Origin: Conchocele bisecta
Lineage: Eukaryota > Mollusca > Bivalvia > Lucinida > Thyasiridae
DNA: 64,000 nucleotides
Assembly: GCA_029237695.1 (NCBI GenBank)
Contig: JAQRGA010000121.1
Coordinates: forward strand, 1-64,000
Direction of reading: 5' to 3'
Numbering within the stretch: the first letter of the stretch is position 1; each line of letters starts with the position of its first letter. Positions 54,144 to 64,000 of the stretch are shown piece after piece. The notes below the pieces were generated by a model, which worked only from the letters and a program-made list of their open reading frames with translations, made no database searches and was not told the origin of the DNA. The translations under genes were made by a program, and so were the position numbers.

Positions 54144-54751
54144 TTAATACACGATTTAAACATGTAGATGCACAGTAGGATTTAACTTCACCTTTTACAG
54201 AGTGGGGCTGGTTCAGTTGGATCATGGGTAATATGAATGATAACATATAATCAATTACATGTACATGTATTACATATGCTAAATCAAACTTTGGCTCTTG
54301 CAGCGCTGGAGAGTGACATTGTCATCTGCGAGTTTATTATAAGTATTACTGTCTTTTTTTTATAACACATGCAAGTTTTTTTATTAAAAATTCTGGTCTC
54401 TCATTAATGACGTTTCTAATGTACCAATCAACCATGAAGTCTTAATAGAACAGTGATTTCTACCCAGTACTGCAAGAGCAAAAGAGGGTGAATATCTGTA
54501 ATTGTATATTTTGTATTTGTATCTGATTATTACATGTATATTATGTACGGTTTGTGGGGGATGGCCCCGACCCACCACAAACCTATTATGGGGAAAATAA
54601 ATATTTTCAAACTGAAAAAAATTTCCCGAAATAAGTTTTCTCGCGACGCGGCTCATATGAAACCTGTCGTGTTCCATGCTTATCTGCTCGCTCTTGTTTG
54701 TAATTGTTGTAAAATATATAAAGATTAAACTGTGTTACAAAACTATAGATA

Positions 54752-54786
54752 TACCCCCCCCCCCCCCCCCCCCTACCCCCCCCCGC
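54752..54786. repeat. C-run
   Basis: About 33 bases almost all C, interrupted by ta. Its length is probably unstable. Confidence 0.95.
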
Positions 54787-54839
54787 CTGGCATACAAATT
54801 ATGTCGAGGGGTATATAGTAATTCCGTCCATCCACGTTA

Positions 54840-55170
54840 AAGAGTTTGGGTACCCATCATCTCTGTGACGGAAAGTCGGATGGACCTCAAACTTCATATA
54901 CTTCCTTATCATCAACCATATTTTCATTCCATACCACACTCATGCGGCCTTCATTTCCAAGGTCAAGGTCAAATTACTTAGACTTTTGCATCCGTATGAT
55001 TTGCCTTAAAGTTTTCTGCAACCGTAAGTCAGATTGACTTCAGAAAGTCACTTCAAACTTCATATACTTTCTTATCATCATCCAAATTTTCATTCCATAC
55101 ATGTACCACACCCATGTGGCCTTCATGTCCAAGGTCAAGGTGAAATTACTTTGAACAATCATGTTTGTCA
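54840..55170. repeat. Tandem-core fragment
   Basis: cttcatatacttccttatca and ccaaggtcaaggtcaaatta are repeated at about a 180-bp spacing. Confidence 0.6.
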
Positions 55171-55359
55171 AGATAAATATTGTTTTTGCAGCATTGCAGA
55201 TAATGTATACTGATTCAACGAATATATTGATTTTAAATGGAGTATACATGTATATGATTTTTTGTGTGAAATATTAAAATGGTTGCCATGACAACCAATA
55301 TTATTAAACGTTCACATGTTAAGTGTATTGCAAGATGGTAACAGTACTCAGGTGTATTG

Positions 55360-55450
55360 CATTGATTTTCAAAAGGTATATATGCATTGATTTTCAAAAG
55401 ATTTTCAAAAGGTATATATGCATTGATTTTCAAAAGGTATATATAAACAC
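55360..55450. repeat. Short tandem repeat
   Basis: gcattgattttcaaaaggta is repeated about three times with partial units, with tatata between. Confidence 0.9.
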
Positions 55451-55965
55451 CTTTTCAACAAATACTATTTTTGTGTTTTCCAATATTGGTTACCATGGTT
55501 ACTATGGTAATGCATATATATTTCAGAACTAGTGTATAATAACATATGACAAAGCAATATATCCTGCGAGTATATGTAGTTGTGAAATTATTGAGCAAGT
55601 GAAACTTGTATGTAGCTGACCATTTGAATAGTTGCTGCTGTCTCAACTACTGACAAGCCGCAATACATCTATTCCGCAAAGTTCCGCATCTCTCCTGGTG
55701 CCAATTCTTAAGACTACAATGTACTTTCCTACAAATTAATTCTTAATATATGTGTCATCCACAAGCACGTACTGCGAAGGATTTCAGGACTTTCAGTCCT
55801 TTGATTTCTATATTTTAGTGCACCAAGTGTAAATGCTATTATGCACATTTTTACTGTGTAGCGATACAGTGCAACCTGTTGTCTATAAAGCGGAAAACGT
55901 GCAGCTACATACGACCTTGACGTTGGGCATGGCGATGCATGGGTGGCATAAGGAATAAAAGTATG

Positions 55966-56338
55966 CAGAGCTCCAGATAAGCTGCGTATTTGCGTAAATA
56001 CCCAATTAAAATTGCCAAAATCCCAATTGAAATCAAAAGTAGTGAGTATCAAAAAGCAATAAAGAATTGTGGTACCTTTATCATGCTGCAGAAAACAATA
56101 AACCGACCACAAATATAGTATATTTTTCTTATTTTCCCATAAAAACATGTCCCGGTAGGAGACAATTCTAATGAAATGCCAAGACATGTTTTCATTTAGC
56201 AGCAAACTATTCAATAATTGCTGTCTGCTGATATGTAAACAGCAGTGTGATTTTATTTTACCCAATTTAAATGTTGAAATTGCTTAAGACATGATGGAGT
56301 GACAATACCCAATGACTAATTCCTTATCTGGAGCCCTG
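55966..56338. mobile_element. CAGRGCTCCAGA foldback element, copy 4
   Basis: Ends cagagctccagataagctgc and cttatctggagccctg, with the family palindrome in the middle. No clear target duplication. Confidence 0.87.
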
Positions 56339-56546
56339 GTAAGAATGATGAGAAACAAGCATGTGAAGTTTCAAGCAATCCCTTGAATGGTAAACAAATG
56401 GAAAAGACATTACAGAAGACTGGGGTGGGGGGTCACAGGCTCGTACGCAGGAATTAATTTAGGTGGGGAGGGGGGTGCGTTATCGACGACGCGAAAGGCT
56501 AAACATTGTTTTTTTGCACATTCACGGACAGACCTTGGCAGATTAA

Positions 56547-56772
56547 CCATTTCACCCCTAAATAACTGGAATGGATTTTGATATGTTAATTTTGCAACCC
56601 ATTCCAATCATCACAAAATGATTTTCAGACCAGTCCATTTGTGAACATGAGGTGTTTTAGTTCTCAAAATTATGAAAATTACTTGCAAAAAGTGCAGATC
56701 CTGATCGAGCCGGCTCATCTGGATCTACACTTTTTGCCAATACCACTATACATGCCTGTGGTGTTGAATGGG
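56547..56772. mobile_element. TTAA MITE, CCATTTCACCCC family
   Basis: TTAA at 56543-56546 and 56773-56776. Contains aactggaatggattttgata and agtgcagatcctgatcgag. It sits inside a CAGG-type element whose ends are near 56437 (caggctcgtacgc) and 56822 (gtacgggcctg). Confidence 0.82.
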
Positions 56773-57105
56773 TTAAGGGGGGTGCGTACGCACCCGTCGC
56801 ACTCCCTCTGTGTACGGGCCTGGGATAGAAATCTACAATTAAACTATTTTTCTATAATGTCTGTTTCATCACTTTCTAGTAGCTTAGACAATCTCCGCTA
56901 TATGGATGTCTTTTACTATTTTCATCTGTCTTTTATATTATCTGTATCATTCTAGCTGAAAGCTGCCCTTTGTAAAATTTAGTCACAATAACAGCCCATT
57001 CTGTCCCGTTATGATGGCTTAAAATTCCTCTTGTTAAGTGGCATTTTCCTGTTAAATTTTCAAAAACAGTGATAAAGTATCAAATTTACATATTTTAAAA
57101 TTAAA

Positions 57106-57478
57106 CTAGAAATGGACGCTTGTCGACAAGCGCATGTGTATCCCCCTCCCCAGATACACAAGTAGTTTGAAAAAAGGGTGTTCGAGTTATGCTCCGGAGA
57201 CAACATCAGTGACGGAAAAACAAAGGGAGATAACTAAAGAATTAGTGATGCAAGAGTTGTCATTCTTGCGGGACACACCTTTAGGGTCGTGGTCTATGCA
57301 TGTGTGAAGTTTCATGAAAATATTCCAAAGGGTGTTCGAGTTATGCTCCAGACACGAAATCAGTGCACGAAACAACAAAGGGAGATAACTAAGAAATTAA
57401 CGACGCAAGAGTTGTCATTCTTACGTGCGACACACCTTATTTGGGTCGTCTTCTATGCATGTGTGAAGTTTAATAAAC
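57106..57478. mobile_element. Tandem-core element 5' part (TCGAGTTATGCTCCGGA core)
   Basis: Starts aaactagaaatggacgcttg with hairpin cttgtcgacaag and cccctccccagatac, then two units of about 150 bp marked by agggagataactaa and tatgcatgtgtgaagttt. It is broken at about 57478 by another element. A matching 3' part is at 59640-60345. Confidence 0.72.
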
Positions 57479-58560
57479 TAGAAAATGTGTTCATAGAACA
57501 CGGATGTCCCACATATCGCTTTGATAATAAATGAGGCCAAATTGCAAGTCAAAATTTTCTTTTACTGAGCGTTAAAGTTTTTTGAAGCACCAACGTATGT
57601 GACCTTCACCCTGGGCTTGGCGGGGGCAGGACAAACGTGGATTTGGCACAGGGCGGTTAGAGGACCATTAGAGCAATGCATATATGAAATATGAAGCTGA
57701 TCCGTGAAAGAAAACAGAAATTATAAGATATTTACTGAGCATTAAAGTTTTTGAAGCACTAAGTATATGATGTTAACCCTGGGCTTGGCGGGGGCGGGAC
57801 GAACGTGGATTTGGCACAGGGCGGTAGAGGACCATTAGAGCAACGCATATATGAAATATGAAGTTGATCCGTGAATGGAAAGAAAAATTATAAGATATTT
57901 ACCTGAGCATTAAAGTTTTTGAAGCACCAAGTATGTGACCTTGACCCTGGGATTGGCGGGGGCAGGACGAACGTGGATTTGGCACAGGGCGGTAGAGGAC
58001 CATTAGAGCAATGCGTATATGAAATATGAAGATGATCCATGAAAGAAAACAGAAATTATAAGATATTTACCCGAGCGTTAAAGTTTTTGAAGCACTAAGT
58101 ATGTGACCTTGACCCTGGGCTTGGCGGGGGCAGGGACGAACGTGGATTTGGCACAGGGCGGTAGACGACCATTAGAGCAACGCGTATATGAAATATGAAG
58201 TTGATCCGTGAATGGAAATAAAAATTATAAGATATTTTACCTGAGCGTTAAAGTTTTTGATTTTTAGCACCAAGTATGTGACCTTACAGGGAAGCCCTTG
58301 GGATTGGTGGGGCAAAGGATGAAACGTGGTGGATTTGGCACAGGGCGGTAGTAGGACCACCTTAGAGCAATAGCGTATAGTGAAAAATGATCAAGATGAT
58401 CCATGATCCATGAAAGAAAACAGAAAGTATAAGATATTTACCCAAGCGTTAATGTTTTTGAAGCACTAAGTATGTGACCTTGACCCTGGGCTTGACGGGG
58501 GCAGAACGAACGTGGATTTGGCACAGGGCGGTAGAGGACCATTAGAGCAATGCGTATATG
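57478..58560. mobile_element. Tandem-core element, six roughly 168-bp units
   Basis: Start actagaaaatgtgttcatag (same as 34838). Units are marked by acgtggatttggcacagggc near 57637, 57806, 57972, 58142, 58328 and 58514. Unit 5 is heavily altered by small insertions. It returns to the surrounding family at 58561. Confidence 0.78.
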
Positions 58561-58712
58561 CGTGTTCGAGTTATGCTTTGGATACAAAATCAGAGCACGA
58601 AACAACAAAGGGAGATAAGTAAACAAGAATTCCGCGGAATCAGATGCCTCGCCTTGTCCCGCCTTGACCTCGAGTCTGGGCCCGAAAGCAATTTTCACTG
58701 GCCCGAACATAT

Positions 58713-58790
58713 TATACAATTATTGACTAGTGAACCATAGAATATCAGAATTATATTCTATGGCTCACTAGTCAATAATTGTTTTATTAT
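58713..58790. repeat. Hairpin
   Basis: caattattgactagtgaacc and ggctcactagtcaataattg face each other around an inner palindrome atagaatatcagaattatattctat. Confidence 0.85.
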
Positions 58791-58797
58791 ATGATAA

Positions 58798-59430
58798 TAG
58801 TCTGTATATAGCACTTACGACCTTATGCTACTAGACAAAAATTGAAAAAGAATTTGAAAAAAAAAATGGAAAAAAAGTTTAAAAATTAAAAATAATAATG
58901 CTTGCTACTGGAGCCCAGAATTTTTTTTAATAGTCCTATATTTATCTACATATATCTGCACAGGTCCACATAATGCCACAATATTTTCAACACAGTTTAC
59001 GGAAATGTAATATAATCATTTACCTGTATAAATTACCTGTAAGTGGTCAGTGGTCAGTTGCACATGCTAGCACATGTACAGGTGAATAGTCTGTATATAG
59101 CACTTACGACCTTCTGCTACTGGACAAAAATTGAAAAATAATTTTTTGAAAAAAAAAAATAAAAAAAAAAATGGAAAAAAAAAAAAAAAGTTTAAAAATA
59201 ATAATGCTTGCTACTGGAGCCCAGATTTTTTTTCCAGTCAAATTGAAAAATAATTTGAAAAAAAAAAATGAAAAAAAATAATGAAAAAAAAAAAAAAAAA
59301 AAAATGACAAAAAAAAGTTTAAAAAATAATAATGCTTGCTATTGGAGACCAGATTTTTTTTTAATAGTCCTATATTTATCTACATATATCTGCAGAGGTC
59401 CACATAATGCCACAATATTTTCAACACAGT
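58798..59430. repeat. Roughly 300-bp duplication with poly-A tracts
   Basis: gtctgtatatagcacttacg through ccacaatattttcaacacag occurs twice (58798-58995 and 59088-59430). The second copy is expanded by A-rich tracts and an internal repeat of aataataatgcttgcta. Confidence 0.85.
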
Positions 59431-59639
59431 ACCCAATGTAGTGATTTACATGTATAAATTACCTGGTCAGCAGTGGTCAAGCAGTGGTCAAGCAGTGGAC
59501 ATCTGCACATGCTAGCCCATGCTTAGCACATGGTTCTCCCAGTTTCTATTGTTCTCTCTACAGGTAAGGTGTACAGAGCACACCAGAAAAGGTATACAGA
59601 GCAGACGAGAAAACAGGTCTTCATGCATTATTGTCCAGT

Positions 59640-60345
59640 TTGTAGAGTGCGCAAAACAAAAAAGGGAGATAACTGAAAAATTAGCTACACAAGAGTTGTC
59701 ATTCTTGTGCGCGACACACCTCCGGGTCGTGGTCTATGCATGTGTGAAGTTTCATGAAAATAGTCCAAAGGGTGGTCGAGTTATGCTCCGGACAGGAAAT
59801 CAGTGAGCGAAAACAAAAAAGGGAGATAACTCAAAAATTAGCTATGCAAGAGTTGTCATTCTTGTGCACGACACACCTTCGGTTCGTGGTCTAATTGAAT
59901 GTGTTAAGTTTCATAAAAAAAAAATATTCCAAAGGGTGGTCGAGTTATGGTCAATCAATGCGCGAAACAAAAAGGGAGATAACTAAAAAATTAGCTATGC
60001 AAGAGTTGTCATTCTTGTGCGCGACACACCTTCGGGTCGTGGTCTATGCATGTGTGAAGTTTCATGAAAATATTCGAAAGGGTGGTGGAGTTATGCTCCG
60101 GACACGAAATCAGTGCGAGAAACAAAAAAGGGAGATAACTAAAAAATTAGCTATGCAAGAGTTGTCATTCTTGTGCGTGACACACCTTCGGGTCGTGGTC
60201 TATGCATGTGTGAAGTTTCATGAAAATATTCCAAAGGGTGTTCGAGTTATGCTCCGGACAAGAAGTGTCTACGGCGGACGCGGACCGCGGACGCGGCGCG
60301 CTGTCAAATGCATAGTATCCCCCGACGGTAGTCCGGGGGATACAA
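59640..60345. mobile_element. Tandem-core element 3' part, four units
   Basis: Four units of about 150 bp (agggagataac near 59659, 59822, 59968 and 60131) with ttcgggtcgtggtctatgca. It ends ggcggacgcggaccgcggac and the hairpin tatcccccgacgg followed by ccgggggata, a typical tandem-core 3' terminus. Confidence 0.78.
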
Positions 60346-60831
60346 TAACTTGTGGGTTATTTAAATACCTATGCATGTAAATAGTATATTTTAATATTTT
60401 AAGCTTTTATTGTTTATAGAATTCATGAATGTCTGATAAAAAAACATGTTTTTTTTGTAAAAAATTGTATTGAAATCAACAATGTAATGCTGGTGTATGT
60501 TTGTAAATGTAAACTAGGGTTCAATCCAAGTGTTTATACAGTTAGCTGCTGTATATATGTTCAGTTTTATTGAAAAATATAAAATGCCAATAAACAAATA
60601 GCAGCCATCACGACCCAACTTGATTCTATTTTAATATTTTTTTTTAATGTGACGACAGAATCAATGGGCTGTTATTGTGACCATATTTTACAATGGCCGG
60701 GTCTCAGCTAGAAGGATACAGAAAATATAAAAATAAAAGACAGATGAAATAGTAAAATGCATCCGTATCAGGGGCGGATGCAGCATGTGGGGTACGGGAG
60801 GGTTGTCCTATTTTATGTATATCTGAGAACT

Positions 60832-60992
60832 CAGGCGCGGATACCGAAATAATTGCAGGGGGTGGGTCTGTAATTACGAAAAGTTATCCAACTATTTGAG
60901 TATTGTAGATTTTCTTCTTTTTTTTGCCGGAGCAGGGGGAGGGGGGGGGGGTGTGGTCCGGACCCCCTGGACCCCCCCTGTATCTGCGCCTG
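60832..60992. mobile_element. CAGGCGCGGATACC element
   Basis: Ends caggcgcggatacc and gtatctgcgcctg, flanked by gaact (60827-60831, 60993-60997). Contains G- and C-runs. It sits next to a related start caggggcggatgcagc at 60769. Confidence 0.9.
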
Positions 60993-61192
60993 GAACTAGT
61001 AGTGCCTTTAACATGTTTAACATACCGTGTTCCAGTTTATATATAGCTTGTATCATAGCCCAAAGACCTTCAGCATTATACACACACCTACTATAATTTA
61101 CAATACCAAGTTGTTGTTCTGTGCATCTAAAGGGGTGGAGCTTAGAATGTGGTGTAACTAAAGGGGTCGAGCCTAATTTAATGAGATGCCTT

Positions 61193-61251
61193 TCAATAAT
61201 TGCCGTGCGTGTATCTAAAACGTATGGACACTTACACGCACGGTAATTATT
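61193..61251. repeat. Hairpin
   Basis: caataattgccgtgcgtgt and acacgcacggtaattattg are near-perfect inverted arms. Confidence 0.9.
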
Positions 61252-61259
61252 GCACGGCT

Positions 61260-62270
61260 GTTCCTTTCAATGAAGTGTAATATCAAGCCTCTTGGAGGTC
61301 TGACATTATTAAAACAATCCCTTAAACTACCGGATTACACCTCTATATTAGTTATCTTGCACTTCATTAGAGTTCGTTCTGTTCTCGTCACTATCGGAAT
61401 CCGAAGTGTCATTAGTTCTTTTCTATGTGTTCACCGGTCGTACAATAGTCCTCGGCCGTTTCCGTAGGCTGCATTCGTTAGTACCTGTAACCACCTCTGG
61501 TCAGAAACCACCAATGTTCCAGGTATCAGCGCACTAATTTCTGGTGAACATTACACTCCATTCTGTTTTCTTTTGAAGCTGTCATTCCCCGGGGTCGGAT
61601 GGTTCACTCCAGAAATTATCATACCATAGAAATCTCTTATTGGCTCAGCCTCATTAAGCACGTTCGGGTCCGAACGTTCAGATCACCAACCGAGGTACTA
61701 TGTGTACTGTTCCTGCGGTAACACCTTTAAAACTGACTTTGTCCTTAAAACATATTTGGCATTATTTCTTATTTGGCACATTCAGTTTCTCCTTTGATGT
61801 ACTTGGTACATCATCTCAATCCAAATAAGACTCATTTAAAACGTTATTATCACAGTTTGTCTTTGGCACAATAAATCCAATTAAGAATTTACACACAATA
61901 CATCCAGTTAAGAATACATTAAAACACTTTGTACATTTAAAAATTCCAGTCCACAAATTATTTGTCTTTACTACTATAAAATCCATTTAAAATGTCCCAG
62001 TTCGCGGATTCTCTGTATTTACTATTCTGACTATAGTAAAATCCATTTAAAACGTCCTGACCTAGAGACTCAAGTCTCTAACATAGTCCGACCACCACAC
62101 TTAGACTTGGTCTCTCCGTTTCTGCCGTAAAACACTCCACATATTATTGTACTCTACTACAACTGGGCCCTGTAGAGTTATTAGTCATTCTCCGCAGTCA
62201 GCCTCAGCACCTCCTGAAATGTGGTGCCTCTGATCAAGACATTGCCGCAACCCTTTCCACTTGGCCGTCT
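61260..62270. other. Unassigned DNA, possibly LTR or 3' end of the adjoining Gypsy element
   Basis: Richer in C and T than its surroundings on the plus strand, with repeated aaatccatttaaaa-type phrases (61979, 62038). No reading frame is recognised. Proximity to the minus-strand integrase fragment suggests, but does not show, that this is its terminal region. Confidence 0.35.
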
Positions 62271-62445
62271 TCCTTAATGATGTATATTTGGACGTGATAT
62301 GTGACTACGTCCAACCCAATCTCGCCAAACCTCGGGCATTTCTACCAAATGTCGCATTTTGCCCGAATGTCTGCCCTTGATGCTTTGCTTGCACCCTTGG
62401 GATGCAAGCCAATGACCACCACTATCCATTTTCCAACCATCTCCC

Positions 62446-62910
62446 TTACCATATCCGGAGTGGGATATGTCTCTGGCTGAATCGGATATCTGAACCACGA
62501 GAAAAATTATCAACCGCTGAATTGGCAGTTACTACTGCGGTATGTGACGGCAGAGGAACACATTCAACCCACTTGGTGAATTGATCTACCCTCATCAGGA
62601 TGTGTTCATGTCCCCGGGGAGTAGCAGGCAATGGACTCATGAAATCAGTCTGCACTCGCTCAATTGGTGCACTGTCTGTGGAGGGTTTGAGCCTGCCGTG
62701 ACCTATTGCCATTCCATCCCAAAATCACTTTTCTTTCATGCTTGCCTTATTTCTCACCACACCCTGATGTCCGGAAAATGGAATGTCATGGTTCCACTCT
62801 AATGCCAGACTCTCTGGCACTACCAAGTCTTTCTCGTCACATTCATATCTGGTTCGGTATAGTACCCCCTCAATGAGTACAAACTGCTCTTGGTCGCAGG
62901 GTTCGCTATA
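62446..62910 (-). pseudogene. Gypsy/Ty3 integrase fragment, degenerate
   Basis: Minus-strand translation gives EGVLYRTRYE, LVVPESLALEWNHDIPFSGH and QG, the HH half of the zinc-binding domain. After an in-frame stop at KEK*FWDGM, the text continues with IERVQTDFMSPLPATPRGHE and VDQFTKWVECVPLP, the strand carrying the first catalytic Asp. The CC half of the zinc finger, the second Asp and the Glu are missing through deletions. Confidence 0.85.
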
Positions 62911-63965
62911 AATAAAAGGGCTTCCTCAGGCTGAGCAGACGTTCTCAATCATTCCAGGATCAACTCTAGATCCTTGTCCTTTCATTGAGCTTCTCTAAGC
63001 TCTTCTACAGAGAATCCACAACTAGACGGTGTCTCTGGCACACCGACTGTCGTCCCTTTGGGGACACGCCAGTCTAAAACGTAAAACCGTCACCTTGGGT
63101 GACGAAGTCAACACAGAACTCCCTCGCCAAGGTCATTACACCCTCCTGGATCCCACGGCCAGATCACATCGAGACCAGACTCACCCAGTTCCATCCTTGC
63201 CCGTACCTCAGGTGGCTTGGCCTTCCCTGTCTCGCCGGATTCAGCACCGGGACTCTCACTGGCAACACCGACGTTTTTGCCCTCATCCGTCTCATCTGCG
63301 AAATCCATTCCACGCTCGCCACCAGGTGAGCAAACACGGTAAGTTTGCCCCTCTGAAGACACCCCGGAAAATGTTTGCTCCTCCTTGCATGCTATTATAT
63401 GCTCCAACCCGCAAGCAACCGGAAACACGTGTTCGCTACGCACGTGATCCTTGTCCCTACCTTGGAACACATGTTCATGACGCACATGTTCCTCCTTGAC
63501 AAAACCGACAAATGTTCGCTCAAAACCGGGACAAATGTGTTCGCTACGCACATTCTCCCCGCTTGCATTTGGATACATACCTACCTTGCATGCTACAGGA
63601 CACAAGTTTTCCTTCCTTGTGGAATCTTGGATTTCCACTTCAATCGGAACCCTGTTCCTATCACCATCTCCAACCTGAGATCCTGAGTCACTTGGTGACT
63701 CATCAACCTTCGGGCAAATCGGACCGACATCCATTTCAGGTTTTCTACTTCCACTAGGCGATTGACTCATCGACTGTTCCCGCACACCCATCTTAGATGG
63801 ATACAAAGTGGCCCCACTACTACTCAGTGTAGCATCAATGCTTTCATTCATCTCCACATCTCTACTGGGGGCTAGTGCCACCTTTCCGCACTTAGTGCAC
63901 ACATACGAGTCCGAGTACTTGGTACCCAAACTCGGTATCAGACTTGGTGTAGACGTATCCATCAT
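62911..63965 (-). pseudogene. Gypsy-like pol linker or gag-pol region, broken
   Basis: A 285-codon open frame (63108-63965) of low-complexity, acidic sequence. It contains repeats of VRSEHVF and VRHEHVF, one CTKCGK pair and no enzyme motif. Below it a short run, FSVEELREAQ then KDLELIL, is typical of the stretch before a Gypsy integrase zinc finger. It is therefore read as part of the same minus-strand element as 62446-62910, continuing past the window end. Confidence 0.6.
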
Positions 63966-64000
63966 TGGATCAACTAACCATTCGGCACACGCAGCTTTTC

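Noticed and set aside
59104..59310. Phe-rich minus-strand frame
   Set aside because: Translation of poly-A tracts.

Overview
This window is animal nuclear DNA. It is AT-rich and intron-rich, and dozens of short dispersed repeats fill it. It contains one host protein gene, an aldehyde dehydrogenase on the minus strand whose recognised exons run from 51430 down to 8226, and most of the rest is transposable-element DNA in its introns and flanks. The mix of elements points to a marine mollusc, most likely a bivalve: tandem-core pearl/Helentron-like elements, TTAA foldback MITEs, pogo-like elements, and a Gmr1-type Gypsy element with a leucine-tRNA-type primer site. No species marker is present, so this is an inference.

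The host gene is an ALDH1/ALDH2-class NAD-dependent aldehyde dehydrogenase. Thirteen coding exons (called exons 2-14 here) can be placed to the base. All have GT donors and AG acceptors, and their phases chain into 479 residues plus stop. The lengths 105, 141, 80+50, 62, 129, 114, 103, 185, 165, 158, 115 and 33 resemble the vertebrate ALDH1A/ALDH2 exon series. The key residues all fall at a constant offset of 21 from mature ALDH2 numbering: Asn169, Lys192, Glu268, Cys302 and Glu399. The missing first exon should therefore supply about 21 mature residues. It was not recognised in the window. The last exon is a 33-nt microexon.

Layout, left to right. 1-8225: repeats downstream of the gene, including CAGG-ended elements, foldback elements and a tandem-core element at 4426-6020. 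8226-33802: exons 14 to 3, with introns full of TTAA MITEs, GGCC-TTTCACT foldbacks, two pogo-like elements (14129-15759 and 18156-19554) and two copies of one tandem-core element (6 core units at 9044-10262, 11 at 26010-28030). 33803-51325: one 17.5-kb intron holding a complete-looking LTR retrotransposon (38248-48729). This has 2.5-kb LTRs, a TACAT target duplication, a primer site and a purine tract. Its pol order is protease-integrase-RT (Gmr1 type), but RT and RNase H are almost entirely deleted and a pogo-like element interrupts it. 51326-51430: exon 2. 51859-53238: a 5'-truncated L1/Tx1-like LINE. 53239-61100: more MITEs and nested tandem-core elements. 61100-64000: a degenerate minus-strand Gypsy integrase region that runs off the window.

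The most unusual feature is that three ALDH exons (10, 11 and 12) have partial tandem copies of themselves beside them. Most copies keep the 3' splice site and lose the donor, and one would splice in frame. Other points worth attention are a filled/empty pair proving TA duplication by a pogo-like element, two TTAA MITEs sharing one TTAA, a four-level nest inside the large intron, and a series of tandem-core elements built alike but with unrelated core sequences. No tRNA, rRNA, CRISPR or bacterial-type signal was seen, and no promoter could be assigned for the host gene.
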